DNA of 64,000 nt from Bacteroidota bacterium (GTDB lineage: Bacteria; Bacteroidota; Ignavibacteria; Palsa-1295): positions 514,510-578,509 of the forward strand of contig JAJPIO010000009.1 in NCBI GenBank assembly GCA_021324735.1. The letters run 5' to 3'. Position numbers and translations under genes: made by a program. Under the pieces are notes generated by a model that was not told where the DNA came from, searched no databases, and saw nothing but the letters and a program-made list of their open reading frames with translations. Of the stretch, positions 8,894-18,046 are shown piece by piece; within the stretch, counting starts at the first letter, position 1; each line of letters begins with the position of its first letter.

Positions 8894-9793
8894 ATGGCAA
8901 CATTACGAGAGATTCGCCGGCGTATCGTCGGTGTAAAATCAACAGCGAAGATTACGCAGGCAATGAAAATGGTTGCGGCTGCAAAGCTTCGCCGTGCCCA
9001 GGATTCTATCAATGCGGCACGCCCGTACGCCCGTGCTTTGGAAGGGCTGCTGAAGGACCTTTTGCAGAGCGCTGCCCTGGAGTCAGCTCGTTCGCCGTTG
9101 CTTTTTGGTCGCGAGCAGGACGAAAAAGAACGAGTGATCCTTGTTGTTGTCACGAGCGATCGTGGTCTTGCCGGCGCCTTCAACTCGAATCTTCTAAAAT
9201 TTACCGAAGCCCGCATTCGCGATAATTATGCGGAGCATAAAAAGACAGGCCGCCTTGCTGTAGTGACTCTCGGTCGCCGTTCGACCGATTACTTTACCAA
9301 GCGTGGTTATAAGATCGCTGGTAAATATCCGGGTATCTTCTCGAAGCTTGAGTTCGATACCGCACGTGCTATTACGCTGATGGTTACCGATCTCTACAAT
9401 CGCGAGGAAGCGGACCGTGTAGAGATCATCTTTAATGAGTTTAAGTCGGTCGTTTCGCAGAAGCCGGTAGCAGAGCGTTTACTTCCTGTGCTCGATCCCT
9501 CAGGATTCGTCGAGGGCGGCGTACCGGAGCGCGACTATATATACGAGCCCGATCCTATTTCCATTCTCAACGTGTTGGTGCCGCGCCATCTCGAAACGAT
9601 GCTCTGGCGCGCCATGCTCGAATCCAACGCTGCCGAGCAAGGTGCTCGTATGACGGCTATGGACTCGGCAACGCGCAATGCGAAAGAGCTTATTGGTACG
9701 CTGCAGCTCAGCTATAATAAAGCTCGTCAGGCGGCGATCACGAAGGAAATCCTCGAGATCGTGGGTGGCGCCGAAGCACTCGCAAAGTCATAA
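8894..9793 (+). CDS. atpG: F-type ATP synthase subunit gamma
   Basis: 299 residues. The N-terminal coiled-coil helix ATLREIRRRIVGVKSTAKITQAM (cut) and the C-terminal helix AMDSATRNAKELIGTLQLSYNKARQAAITKEI (cut) are the two halves of the rotor shaft. The central Rossmann-like part contains VTSDRGLAGAFN. The protein transmits rotation of the c-ring to F1. It is the last ATP synthase gene here. Beta and epsilon must be encoded elsewhere, as in many FCB genomes. The next gene, yggS, starts 50 bases later. Confidence 0.97.
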   Translation: MATLREIRRRIVGVKSTAKITQAMKMVAAAKLRRAQDSINAARPYARALEGLLKDLLQSAALESARSPLLFGREQDEKERVILVVVTSDRGLAGAFNSNLLKFTEARIRDNYAEHKKTGRLAVVTLGRRSTDYFTKRGYKIAGKYPGIFSKLEFDTARAITLMVTDLYNREEADRVEIIFNEFKSVVSQKPVAERLLPVLDPSGFVEGGVPERDYIYEPDPISILNVLVPRHLETMLWRAMLESNAAEQGARMTAMDSATRNAKELIGTLQLSYNKARQAAITKEILEIVGGAEALAKS

Positions 9794-9843
9794 TCGCGAG
9801 TTTAGCGAGGGGCTCGTCACACTTTTGCGATGTAAATCCATTT

Positions 9844-10527
9844 ATGGACGCCGAGGAAAGGCTTCGCCTACTCGAACTTCGTATTCGTGCGGCCTGTGAT
9901 CGTGCAGGCCGCGCACGAGAAGAAGTGCTTCTTCTTCCAGTCTCTAAAACCCAGCCTCCTTCAGCAATTGCCGGATTTTATGCTCTCGGTCTTCATCAGT
10001 TTGGCGAAAGCCGCGTGCAGGAACTCCTGAAGAAAAAAGAGGAGCTGCCGCAAGGCATCCAATGGCATTTTATCGGCAACCTGCAATCCAACAAAATAAA
10101 ATATATTGCAGGCTTCGTTCACACGGTTCATTCCGTCCGAAGCTTAAGTATTGCAAACGAACTATCCTTCAGGGCTTCGCAGTACGATCGAACGATACGT
10201 ATTCTCCTGGAAGTAAATATTAGTAACGAGCCGCAGAAGCATGGAATAGAGCCTCGAGAGGTAGAGACACTCCTGCTCCCAATAGCTTCGTCGTGCCCGA
10301 ACCTGGAAATTACCGGCCTCATGGGCATGGCCTCCTTCGAGGAAGACCCCGAACGCACTCGTCCACAATTTCGAGCGCTTCGCGAGCTTCGAGATTCTAT
10401 TATGGTCAAGCATCCCCAGTTCACCGGATTGAAAGAACTTTCCATGGGCATGTCTAACGATTTTGAAGTTGCGATCGAAGAAGGGGCGACGATAGTTCGC
10501 GTAGGGAGCGCGCTGTTTGAAGAGTAG
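9844..10527 (+). CDS. yggS: YggS/PROSC-family PLP homeostasis protein
   Basis: 227 residues, a TIM-barrel pyridoxal-phosphate protein without a second domain. The PLP lysine is K35 in LLPVSKTQP. Other family marks are FGESRVQELLKK, WHFIGNLQSNKIK, LLEVNISNEPQKHGI, GLMGMAS and LSMGMSNDFEVAIEEGAT. The family buffers free PLP and affects amino-acid and vitamin B6 balance; no catalytic reaction is established. It is next to divIVA, an association well known from Gram-positive division clusters. Confidence 0.95.
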   Translation: MDAEERLRLLELRIRAACDRAGRAREEVLLLPVSKTQPPSAIAGFYALGLHQFGESRVQELLKKKEELPQGIQWHFIGNLQSNKIKYIAGFVHTVHSVRSLSIANELSFRASQYDRTIRILLEVNISNEPQKHGIEPREVETLLLPIASSCPNLEITGLMGMASFEEDPERTRPQFRALRELRDSIMVKHPQFTGLKELSMGMSNDFEVAIEEGATIVRVGSALFEE

Positions 10528-10642
10528 TCTTAGACAAGGAGTAATGCTCCTCTAAGGAGATTATTTTGGTCGAAGTAAGCGTTAGAATTGCATCGGTACA
10601 GCCCCTAACCGAGTAAAACCGTACTCATTACCTGTTATTGTT

Positions 10643-11158
10643 ATGCGTCTCAGTGCCCTCGAAATCAAGAAGAAAGAATTTCAGCAGAAGATGAGAGGCT
10701 GCGACCCCGACGAGGTGCAGTCGTTCTTGGATCAGGTATCTCAGGAGGTAGAAGTACTCGTTCGCGAGAAGAAGGATGCTGACGAGCGGCTTGTAACTAC
10801 CGAAGAGCGCCTCGCGCATTATCTTTCGCTGGAGCAGACGATCGAAAAGACGCTGATGGCCGCACAGCAAACAGCGGTAAAGATCGAGGAGCAAGCGAAG
10901 CGCGAGGCAGAGCTTATTCGGCGTGATGCCGAACTCGACCGGGACCGTAAGCTTACCGACGGCCGAATAGAAGTGGAACGGCTGGAGCGAGAACTGATCC
11001 GACTGCGTGCGGAGTATGACTCCACACTTGCTCGAATGCGTTCTCTGCTTGCAGGGTTTACGGCATTTCTTGGCAATCTGGAAAATCAGATCGAGCATCC
11101 GGTTACAACAATGCCGGTCGCAACAGCCCCAACGTCCGATGTTAGTTGGGGCGCCTAA
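10643..11158 (+). CDS. divIVA: DivIVA-domain coiled-coil protein
   Basis: 171 residues. The N-terminus has the DivIVA entry: LSALEIKKKEFQQKMRGCDP, then DEVQSFLDQVSQEVEVL. A long charged coiled coil follows to about residue 140. In Gram-positives DivIVA binds curved membrane at poles and septa. In this apparently diderm organism the role is inferred only. The ~20-residue tail is Thr/Val/Ala-rich. It lies 115 bases downstream of yggS in the same direction. It could instead be named a generic DivIVA-domain protein. Confidence 0.9.
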   Translation: MRLSALEIKKKEFQQKMRGCDPDEVQSFLDQVSQEVEVLVREKKDADERLVTTEERLAHYLSLEQTIEKTLMAAQQTAVKIEEQAKREAELIRRDAELDRDRKLTDGRIEVERLERELIRLRAEYDSTLARMRSLLAGFTAFLGNLENQIEHPVTTMPVATAPTSDVSWGA

Positions 11159-11186
11159 ACGCGCTGGGTTTTAACTCCATACTTCT

Positions 11187-13622
11187 ATGCGAGCATTCTA
11201 TTATTCGTTGCTTGCTTCTTTACTTGCCACTGCTTTTTTCGTTGTCGCAGCTTCGTTCCTTATCACAGGTCCGGCGCGGGCGCAGCTAAGTCTTGTTAAG
11301 ATCGATAACGGAACATACGGTGGCCACTTTCTCCCTTCGGGACGCCCGTTATGGGAAGAAAGTGTAATGTTGATGCCCAAGGGGCCGTGCAAGCTTGTAA
11401 AGCTCTATGTGTATTTTGTTGGTACCTCTAAACTGCAGGATACGATCTGGCTAGCGGGTGATGCTTCCGAAGGGCTAACGCCGCCTTCGCATTATGTGTG
11501 GGACCACAATTTACTCACCGATCCTATCGTGTTTACTCCACCCGGTAAAACAGGGTGGGACACCATCGATGTCAGCGATCGCAACGTCCGCAGCGATGGA
11601 TACGATCGTATCGTTGTCCAACATCGCTTACATAGCAATGGAAATACATTCGGTTATACACGGACGCTTTCCATGCCCGTTGCGTCGTTCCTTTACGATC
11701 CGTGGACGGCAAACACCCAATTTTATAATATCCCGGGCATCTTATATTTAGGCAGTGGGGATTACATGGTCCGCCTCGGAGTGCAATATGACTATCCTTC
11801 GGGCGACACATCCCAGCCCCCGCCGGCGCCGACGCTCATAAATGTTACGAAGACAGCAGGGCTCACATCGAACAACGCTATTATTCAATCGGATAGAGTA
11901 AGTGTTGTCGATTGGAATGGTGATGGCTGGGATGATATTGCCATTGGTTCGAAATTTTTCCAGAATAATGGCGATGGTACATTTAAAGATGTATCCTCCA
12001 CTGTGAATATCGCTGCATCGGCATCTATCTGGGGGGATTTCGATAATGATGGTAAGATCGATTGTTATGCGATCAATGGTGGTGCGGGCGATAAACTCTA
12101 TCGGAATAATGGTGATGGTACCTTCACCGATGTTACGGCGAAGTCCGGCCTTTCGAATCCGTACCCGACCGTAACGCCGATCTGGTTCGATTACGACCAT
12201 GATGGTTATCTCGATCTCTTTATTGCGAATGGCCGCTCAGTCGATGCACAGGGTAACGAGACATATCATCCCGATCAGTTGTGGCATAATAATCAGGACG
12301 GGACGTTCACCAATGTCAGCACAACGGCACAAATCCCATTAGGTGATCCGCCACCTTATTACGATTGCTGGGGCGCCGGCCCCTGTGATTACGATGGTGA
12401 TGGCTGGCCCGATATTTTTGTCGCGACCTATCGTCTCGCTCCTGATCTGTTATATCATAACTTACACAATGGGACCTTCGAAGAAGTAGGCGCACAGACC
12501 GGAGTTCAGGGCGACGAAACGAGCGACCCACAATATTTCGGTCACGGTATTGGCTGCGATTGGGGTGATTTCAATAATGACGGGCTGGTCGATCTTGCCG
12601 TGGGTAACCTCGGTCATCCGGACCAGCGTGGTTCTTACTCGAATCCGTCACTGATCTTTCAGAATGGTGGCGGGCCGGATTACACATTCACCGACGTTCA
12701 TCAACAGATGGGTCTTAAATTCCGAGAAATGAACGCGGGGATCATCTGGGTGGATCTGAATAACGATGGCTTCCTGGACCTGTGGCATTGTCAGTATTCC
12801 TATAATAATGCTGGTGATACCGTCGGCTATCCTCTCATTGAACAGTACCGGCCATCGCGTGTCTACATCAATCAAGGTCCCTCGAAGAATTTTCACCTGC
12901 AGGATATGACCTGGCAGTTCGGTTCGCTCATTCACGGTTCATGGACGGCAGCGCGTGGTGACTTCAATCACGATGGCCGAATGGATATTGTCGCTGCTAG
13001 TGGCAAGAATAATGAAGGGGTAAAGCTATTTCAGAACAATCTTCCCAATACCGGCAACTGGCTCGAGTTCATTCTGAAAGGTGATCCCAAGTATCATGTT
13101 TCGATGGATGCATACGGTACTTCGATCACAGTATATTCTGGTGGAATGAAGATCTATCGCGATCTCATGGGTGGAGGAAGTGGAGCGACCGGCACCCAGA
13201 ATACCAATATGTACCATTTCGGGTTAGGCTCTGCCACTGTTGCGGATAGTGTTCTAATTAGGTATCCGAACAGTCGGACGCGAAAGCTCTATAATGTTGC
13301 TGCTAATAAGCTGACAGTCATACCATACGACGAAGCGCAAAATGATGTGAAACAAGCTGGCAATATCGTCCAATTCGAGATCACAAACGCGACCGCCACT
13401 TCGGATGGCATCAAAGTATCGGTGGCATCTGGCGCTGCCCAGGCCGTTAATTTTGTTGTGACCGATATTCTCGGCCATACGGTAAGTCGATCAGCATATT
13501 TTGTTGTGAACGAAAGCTCGGAAATTTTGCCGTTGCGCTATCCGCTTCCGAATGGTATTTATTTCGTTCAAGCCAGCGGAGACTTTGGAAAGGTAATAAA
13601 GAAATTCAGCGTTCTTCGCTGA
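11187..13622 (+). CDS. Secreted FG-GAP/ASPIC-UnbV repeat protein with T9SS sorting tail
   Basis: 811 residues. A signal peptide ends at about residue 33 (FLITGPARAQ) and an Ig-like N-terminal region follows. Then come at least six FG-GAP/VCBS-type Ca-binding repeats, each with the D-x-N/D-x-D-G-x-x-D pattern (DWNGDGWDDIAIG, DFDNDGKIDCY, DYDHDGYLDLF, DYDGDGWPDIF, DFNNDGLVDLA, DLNNDGFLDLW, DFNHDGRMDIV). An ASPIC/UnbV domain (about 620-715) precedes a C-terminal T9SS type A domain ending GIYFVQASGDFGKVIKKFSV. Such proteins fold as extracellular beta-propellers, and the ligand is unknown. It is co-directional with the next glycosyltransferase, eight bases apart. Confidence 0.9.
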   Translation: MRAFYYSLLASLLATAFFVVAASFLITGPARAQLSLVKIDNGTYGGHFLPSGRPLWEESVMLMPKGPCKLVKLYVYFVGTSKLQDTIWLAGDASEGLTPPSHYVWDHNLLTDPIVFTPPGKTGWDTIDVSDRNVRSDGYDRIVVQHRLHSNGNTFGYTRTLSMPVASFLYDPWTANTQFYNIPGILYLGSGDYMVRLGVQYDYPSGDTSQPPPAPTLINVTKTAGLTSNNAIIQSDRVSVVDWNGDGWDDIAIGSKFFQNNGDGTFKDVSSTVNIAASASIWGDFDNDGKIDCYAINGGAGDKLYRNNGDGTFTDVTAKSGLSNPYPTVTPIWFDYDHDGYLDLFIANGRSVDAQGNETYHPDQLWHNNQDGTFTNVSTTAQIPLGDPPPYYDCWGAGPCDYDGDGWPDIFVATYRLAPDLLYHNLHNGTFEEVGAQTGVQGDETSDPQYFGHGIGCDWGDFNNDGLVDLAVGNLGHPDQRGSYSNPSLIFQNGGGPDYTFTDVHQQMGLKFREMNAGIIWVDLNNDGFLDLWHCQYSYNNAGDTVGYPLIEQYRPSRVYINQGPSKNFHLQDMTWQFGSLIHGSWTAARGDFNHDGRMDIVAASGKNNEGVKLFQNNLPNTGNWLEFILKGDPKYHVSMDAYGTSITVYSGGMKIYRDLMGGGSGATGTQNTNMYHFGLGSATVADSVLIRYPNSRTRKLYNVAANKLTVIPYDEAQNDVKQAGNIVQFEITNATATSDGIKVSVASGAAQAVNFVVTDILGHTVSRSAYFVVNESSEILPLRYPLPNGIYFVQASGDFGKVIKKFSVLR

Positions 13623-13630
13623 ACTGTATT

Positions 13631-14566
13631 ATGCCGTTTCCAAAGATCAGTGCTATTATCATTACACGAAATCGTGTAGCCTATCTTCGGGAGTGCGTTG
13701 AGTCTTGCCTTCTGCAAAATTATCCGTCGCTCGAGATTTTGATCGGCGATAATGGCTCGACCGATGGTACGATCCAATATCTCGAAAGTCTGGCTAAGAG
13801 TGATTCCCGAGTTGTAACGCTCTTCAACGGACGTAATCTTGGTTCTTGTGAAGGGCGTAATCTCTTGCTTCAGCGTTCCACCGGTGAACTGTGGTTTATC
13901 ATTGATGATGATGCGACCTTTCAGCATCCTGATGATCTGGTGAAAGTCGCTCAGGAGTTCGAGCGCCATCCCAAAGCAGGAGCGATCGGTTTTACGGTCG
14001 TTAATGCGCAAGATCCGCAGACACTGAATCTTTGGATGTATCAGGCAAATCCGGAGAAAGCCCGTTGGAGGGAATTTCGCTCGGCCCAGTTTGCCAGTTG
14101 CGCAGTCGCTGTTCGACGGCAGGCCATGGAAGATGCTCGCTTTGCCCACGGCGAGTATTTTGTTAACTCGTTCTTTTATAGCTGGGATGAATTCCCAATA
14201 GCCTGGCGTCTTCTGGAGACAGGATGGGAATGCTGGTATTCACCGGTGGTGGCTATTCGGCATTATGGTTCGTCCACCATCGACGTCCCAACGGCGCACC
14301 GCGTTCATCTGGACGCCAAGAGCGTAGGGCAGTTTGCCGGCCTTATTCTGCCGTTTCCTTATGGCTGGTGGAAGTATGTTGTACGGCTTAGCCTGTGGAT
14401 GCTAAAGCGCGCATGGCGTACGAATACCATGAAAGCATGCCTTACCGGATTTTTGGAAGGCATACCCGCGTTCTTCTCCGAACGCCGAAAACATATCAAA
14501 GTACGGCCTGCTACGGTACGCGCGTTTATTGCGTTAGTTAAGAAGGAAAAGGAAATTACGAATTAA
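13631..14566 (+). CDS. Family 2 glycosyltransferase
   Basis: 311 residues. It has a GT-A domain with KISAIIITRNRVAYLRECVES, the GDNGSTDGT nucleotide-sugar loop, RNLGSCEGRN and the metal site IIDDDATF (about residues 94-100). The second half carries SWDEFPIAWRLLETGWECWYSP, typical of rhamnosyl/galactosyl-type GT2 enzymes, and one amphipathic/hydrophobic segment near 240-260. Substrates cannot be read. It starts eight bases after the FG-GAP gene, so it may decorate the same surface material. It lacks the DPM1-type motifs of the enzyme at the start of the window. Confidence 0.9.
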   Translation: MPFPKISAIIITRNRVAYLRECVESCLLQNYPSLEILIGDNGSTDGTIQYLESLAKSDSRVVTLFNGRNLGSCEGRNLLLQRSTGELWFIIDDDATFQHPDDLVKVAQEFERHPKAGAIGFTVVNAQDPQTLNLWMYQANPEKARWREFRSAQFASCAVAVRRQAMEDARFAHGEYFVNSFFYSWDEFPIAWRLLETGWECWYSPVVAIRHYGSSTIDVPTAHRVHLDAKSVGQFAGLILPFPYGWWKYVVRLSLWMLKRAWRTNTMKACLTGFLEGIPAFFSERRKHIKVRPATVRAFIALVKKEKEITN

Positions 14567-14637
14567 CAATGGCGAATTACGAATGAGGATGCTCATTCGC
14601 TTTCTTTCGTCATTCATAATTCGTTAGTCGTAATTGT
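14553..14637. repeat. AATTACGAAT-type inverted repeat upstream of ileS
   Basis: The left arm has AATTACGAATTAACAATGGC and GCGAATTACGAATGAG. The right arm has CGTCATTCATAATTCG and TAGTCGTAATT. This is the same word family as 1135-1362, arranged as an imperfect hairpin filling almost the whole gap between the glycosyltransferase and ileS. The left arm contains the glycosyltransferase stop codon. Confidence 0.7.
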
Positions 14638-14639
14638 AA

Positions 14640-17600
14640 ATGTATCCAGAACTCAAAACATCAGTTACACCCGACGAGCGTGAGCATTTAGTGCTCGAAG
14701 AGTGGAAACGGCACAATGTATTTCGCCGCTCGGTCGAAGAGCGCGATGCCGATAATGTCTTTTCTTTTTATGAAGGACCGCCAACGGTTAATGGCGCGCC
14801 CGGAATTCACCACGTTTTTTCGCGTACCATCAAGGATGCTATTTGCCGCTATAAAACAATGCGAGGATACCGCGTTGAGCGCAAAGCAGGATGGGATACC
14901 CATGGTTTGCCGGTCGAGATCGCCGTGGAGCGGGAGCGTGGTTTTCGGCATAAGTCCGATATTGTAAAATACGGTATCGACAAATTCGTCGAGGAATGCC
15001 GCACGCTGGTCTATTCGAATATCGACCGCGATGCCGGCTGGAAAGAGCTCACGGAACGCATGGGATATTGGGTCAATATGGACGATCCGTATATCACGTG
15101 CACCAACGATTATGTTGAATCGATCTGGTGGGCGCTCAAACAGTTTCACGACAAAGGGCTGATCTACAAAGGTTTTAAGATCCAGCCCTATTGTCCGCGT
15201 TGTGAAACGGCACTCTCGTCGCATGAAGTATCGCTCGGCTACGATACGGCAAAGGATCCCAGCGTTTTTGTAAAATTCAAGCGGAAGAATGTGCCGCAGG
15301 AAGAATACTTCCTTGCGTGGACGACCACACCTTGGACGCTTATTTCCAATGTCGCACTTGCCGTTCATCCCGATGTCGAATATGTAACGGTCATCAATAA
15401 GCGCAAGGATAAGATCGATCGCCTGGTCCTTGCGAAGCCATTACTTTCGAAGCTCGAGGGTGATGTTGAGATCGTAAGCGAGTGTTTAGGTCGCGACCTT
15501 GAAGGCGCGGAATATGAACCGCTCTTTAGCTATGTACCAATCAACGGCAAAGCTTTCTTTGTCGTACTGGGCGACTACGTCACGACCGAAGATGGTACGG
15601 GTATAGTGCACACTGCGCCCGCTTTTGGTGAGGACGATTTCCAGGTCAGCAAGAAGTATGGTCTGCCGGTTATCAATCCGGTTGATAAGACCGGATCGTT
15701 CGTCGATGCTGTAACCGATTTTGCGGGCCAATTCGTAAAAGAAGCAGACCCGGCGATCATCGATAATCTCAAGCGACGTGGCATTCTTTATCGCCGCGAA
15801 ACTATCGAGCATACGTATCCTTTCTGCTGGCGTTGCGATACACCGCTGCTTTATTACGCACGGGATTCGTGGTACATCCGAGTAACCGATTATAAGCAGT
15901 CTCTTATCAAAGAGAATAAAGCGATCAATTGGCAGCCGCCGGAAATGCGTGATGGACGGTTCGGCAATTGGCTGGAAGAATTGAAGGACTGGGGATTATC
16001 CCGCGAGCGTTTTTGGGGCACACCGTTACCCATTTGGGTGTGCGAAGAATGTAGTGCCGAAAAGTGCGTTGGTTCGTTCGAAGACCTGAGCGATGGCGTC
16101 AATGCCGCTGGCGCTGCGGTCAATCCGGATGCGGCAGGATTCGACCCGCATAAACCGTTCGTAGATGAGATCACATTTGAGTGCTCCTGCGGTGGCACGA
16201 TGCGTCGTACACCGGAGGTGATCGACGTCTGGTTCGATTCTGGTTCGATGCCGTTCGCGCAATTTCACTATCCGTTCGAGAACCACGATAAGTTTAACGA
16301 GCGCTATCCAGCGGATTACATCTCCGAAGGTGTCGATCAGACCCGCGGCTGGTTCTATACACTGCATGCGATCAACACCTTCTTGTTTGGCGAAGCGCCG
16401 TATAAGAATGTCATTGTAAACGACATGCTGCTCGACAAGAACGGGCAAAAAATGTCGAAGTCGCGCGGCAATGTTGTGAACCCATTCGATGTGATGTCGA
16501 AGCAGGGAGCCGATGCTACACGCTGGTATTTGCTTTCGGCAGCAGTTCCGTGGAAGCCACGCTCGTTTAACGAAGATGACCTTGCTGAACTCGAGCGCAA
16601 GCTTTTTGGTACGCTTACGAACACGTACGGCTTCTTTGCACTATATGCGAATATCGATAATTATGTGCACGACCAGGAAGGTCGCCCGACCGCGGGAGCA
16701 TCGCTTTTAGCGAGCAATTCTCGGCTTGAGATCGACCGGTGGATACTCAGCAAGTTAAACTCCCTCGTCAAAGAATGCCGAGCGAATTTGGACGCATACG
16801 AGCTTACGCGTCCGGCCCGGGCGATCCACGAGTTCGTTGTCGAGCAGCTTTCGAACTGGTACATCCGTCGCAATCGTCGCCGTTTTTGGAAGAGCGAACA
16901 AGTAGCGGATAAACAGGCTGCATATGAAACGCTATACGAATGTCTCGTTACGGTTGCGAAGCTGATGGCCCCGCTTGCGCCATTCTTTTCCGACTGGATG
17001 TATCGAGCGCTGACAGCGGAGGCGGGTGGTAAAGAGTCCATCCATCTCGAACTCTATCCAGCTCCAAACGAGGCGTTAATAGACAAAGCGCTCGAAAAGC
17101 GAATGGAGGCTGCACAGGTTGCTTCCTCGCTCGTTCGTCAAATGCGCGAGCGCGCTCGTATTCGTGTACGTCAGCCGCTCGAGCGGATTCTTATTCCCGT
17201 CGCGAACCGTGCCGAGCGGGAAGAACTTCGTAAAGTGGAAGACGTCATTCGCGAAGAGGTCAACGTCAAGCGGGTGGAATACGTCGAGGCCGGTGACAGC
17301 GATGTCATAAAGCTGCGCGCGAAGGCAAATTTCAAATCGCTTGGCTCGCGTCTTGGTAAGGCGATGAAATCTGTTGCCGCGAAAGTACAGAAGCTCTCGC
17401 AGGACGAAATACGGGAGTACCAGTCCACTGGGACTCTTAAGCTGGAGATCGACGGGGCTGAAGTGGTGCTCGAACGTGGAGATATCGAAGTCTCGGCGGA
17501 GGATGTCGAAGGATGGCTGGTCGCTTCCGAGGGCGGTTTTACTGTCGCATTGGATACGCACCTTACTCCCGAACTCCGAAGTGAGGGAATGGCACGCGAA

Positions 17601-17849
17601 TTCGTGAATCGTGTACAGAACCTTCGAAAGGAATCGGGCTTCGATGTTACCGATCGGATCGGTATTTTCGTGGCCTCGAAATCGGACGAGATCATGGCTG
17701 CCGTGCGGGCTCATGCTGCGTTTATCCAGCAGGAGACGCTCGCCGAGTCGATCGCTTCGGATGGTGAAGCGCTTACGGAAGCGGCGTCCGCGACGGTCGA
17801 AATCCTCGACCACGAGGCAACGATCCGGCTGGTTCGGGTACGGGCCTAA
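14640..17849 (+). CDS. ileS: Isoleucyl-tRNA synthetase, IleRS2 class with GxHH signature
   Basis: 1069 residues, the length of the eukaryote-like IleRS2 class rather than the ~930 of classical bacterial enzymes. The class I HxGH motif is replaced by GIHH (G55-I56-H57-H58 in VNGAPGIHHVFSRTIKD). KMSKS is intact at 604-608 (GQKMSKSRGNV). The CP1 editing domain has WTTTPWTLISNVALAV and the GTGIVHTAPAFGEDD motif. The C-terminal region is the long IleRS2 tRNA-binding extension. It charges tRNA-Ile and edits Val. IleRS2 proteins with swapped GxHH signatures are reported to be hyper-resistant to mupirocin. It is preceded by a repeat hairpin and followed by a weak hairpin. Confidence 0.97.
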   Translation: MYPELKTSVTPDEREHLVLEEWKRHNVFRRSVEERDADNVFSFYEGPPTVNGAPGIHHVFSRTIKDAICRYKTMRGYRVERKAGWDTHGLPVEIAVERERGFRHKSDIVKYGIDKFVEECRTLVYSNIDRDAGWKELTERMGYWVNMDDPYITCTNDYVESIWWALKQFHDKGLIYKGFKIQPYCPRCETALSSHEVSLGYDTAKDPSVFVKFKRKNVPQEEYFLAWTTTPWTLISNVALAVHPDVEYVTVINKRKDKIDRLVLAKPLLSKLEGDVEIVSECLGRDLEGAEYEPLFSYVPINGKAFFVVLGDYVTTEDGTGIVHTAPAFGEDDFQVSKKYGLPVINPVDKTGSFVDAVTDFAGQFVKEADPAIIDNLKRRGILYRRETIEHTYPFCWRCDTPLLYYARDSWYIRVTDYKQSLIKENKAINWQPPEMRDGRFGNWLEELKDWGLSRERFWGTPLPIWVCEECSAEKCVGSFEDLSDGVNAAGAAVNPDAAGFDPHKPFVDEITFECSCGGTMRRTPEVIDVWFDSGSMPFAQFHYPFENHDKFNERYPADYISEGVDQTRGWFYTLHAINTFLFGEAPYKNVIVNDMLLDKNGQKMSKSRGNVVNPFDVMSKQGADATRWYLLSAAVPWKPRSFNEDDLAELERKLFGTLTNTYGFFALYANIDNYVHDQEGRPTAGASLLASNSRLEIDRWILSKLNSLVKECRANLDAYELTRPARAIHEFVVEQLSNWYIRRNRRRFWKSEQVADKQAAYETLYECLVTVAKLMAPLAPFFSDWMYRALTAEAGGKESIHLELYPAPNEALIDKALEKRMEAAQVASSLVRQMRERARIRVRQPLERILIPVANRAEREELRKVEDVIREEVNVKRVEYVEAGDSDVIKLRAKANFKSLGSRLGKAMKSVAAKVQKLSQDEIREYQSTGTLKLEIDGAEVVLERGDIEVSAEDVEGWLVASEGGFTVALDTHLTPELRSEGMAREFVNRVQNLRKESGFDVTDRIGIFVASKSDEIMAAVRAHAAFIQQETLAESIASDGEALTEAASATVEILDHEATIRLVRVRA

Positions 17850-17874
17850 GTCGCACTTTAGGCTCGTCCAATGG

Positions 17875-17893
17875 CCGTTAAAACGGTGGTTTT
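17875..17893 (+). terminator. Weak hairpin with T-run after ileS
   Basis: CCGTT (17875-17879) pairs with AACGG (17882-17886) around an AA loop, followed by TGGTTTT. The stem is short, so this is only a possible intrinsic terminator. The remainder of the gap to 18047 holds nothing else I recognise. Confidence 0.4.
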
Positions 17894-18046
17894 GTTGCTA
17901 CCAAATCACCGTACTTTTTCGGATTCTTTCGGTCTTAGGGTTGTTTTGACTCATCCTTTTAGAAAAAGGGTATTCTGGGCTGTTTTCTACAATAACAGGC
18001 AGAATTCATTTTTAACCTAAGGGATGCTTCAGTCATCCATAACCCT

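Noticed and set aside
17076-17813. Long antisense open frame opposite the 3' part of ileS
   Set aside because: Shadow of a coding region; no recognisable domain.
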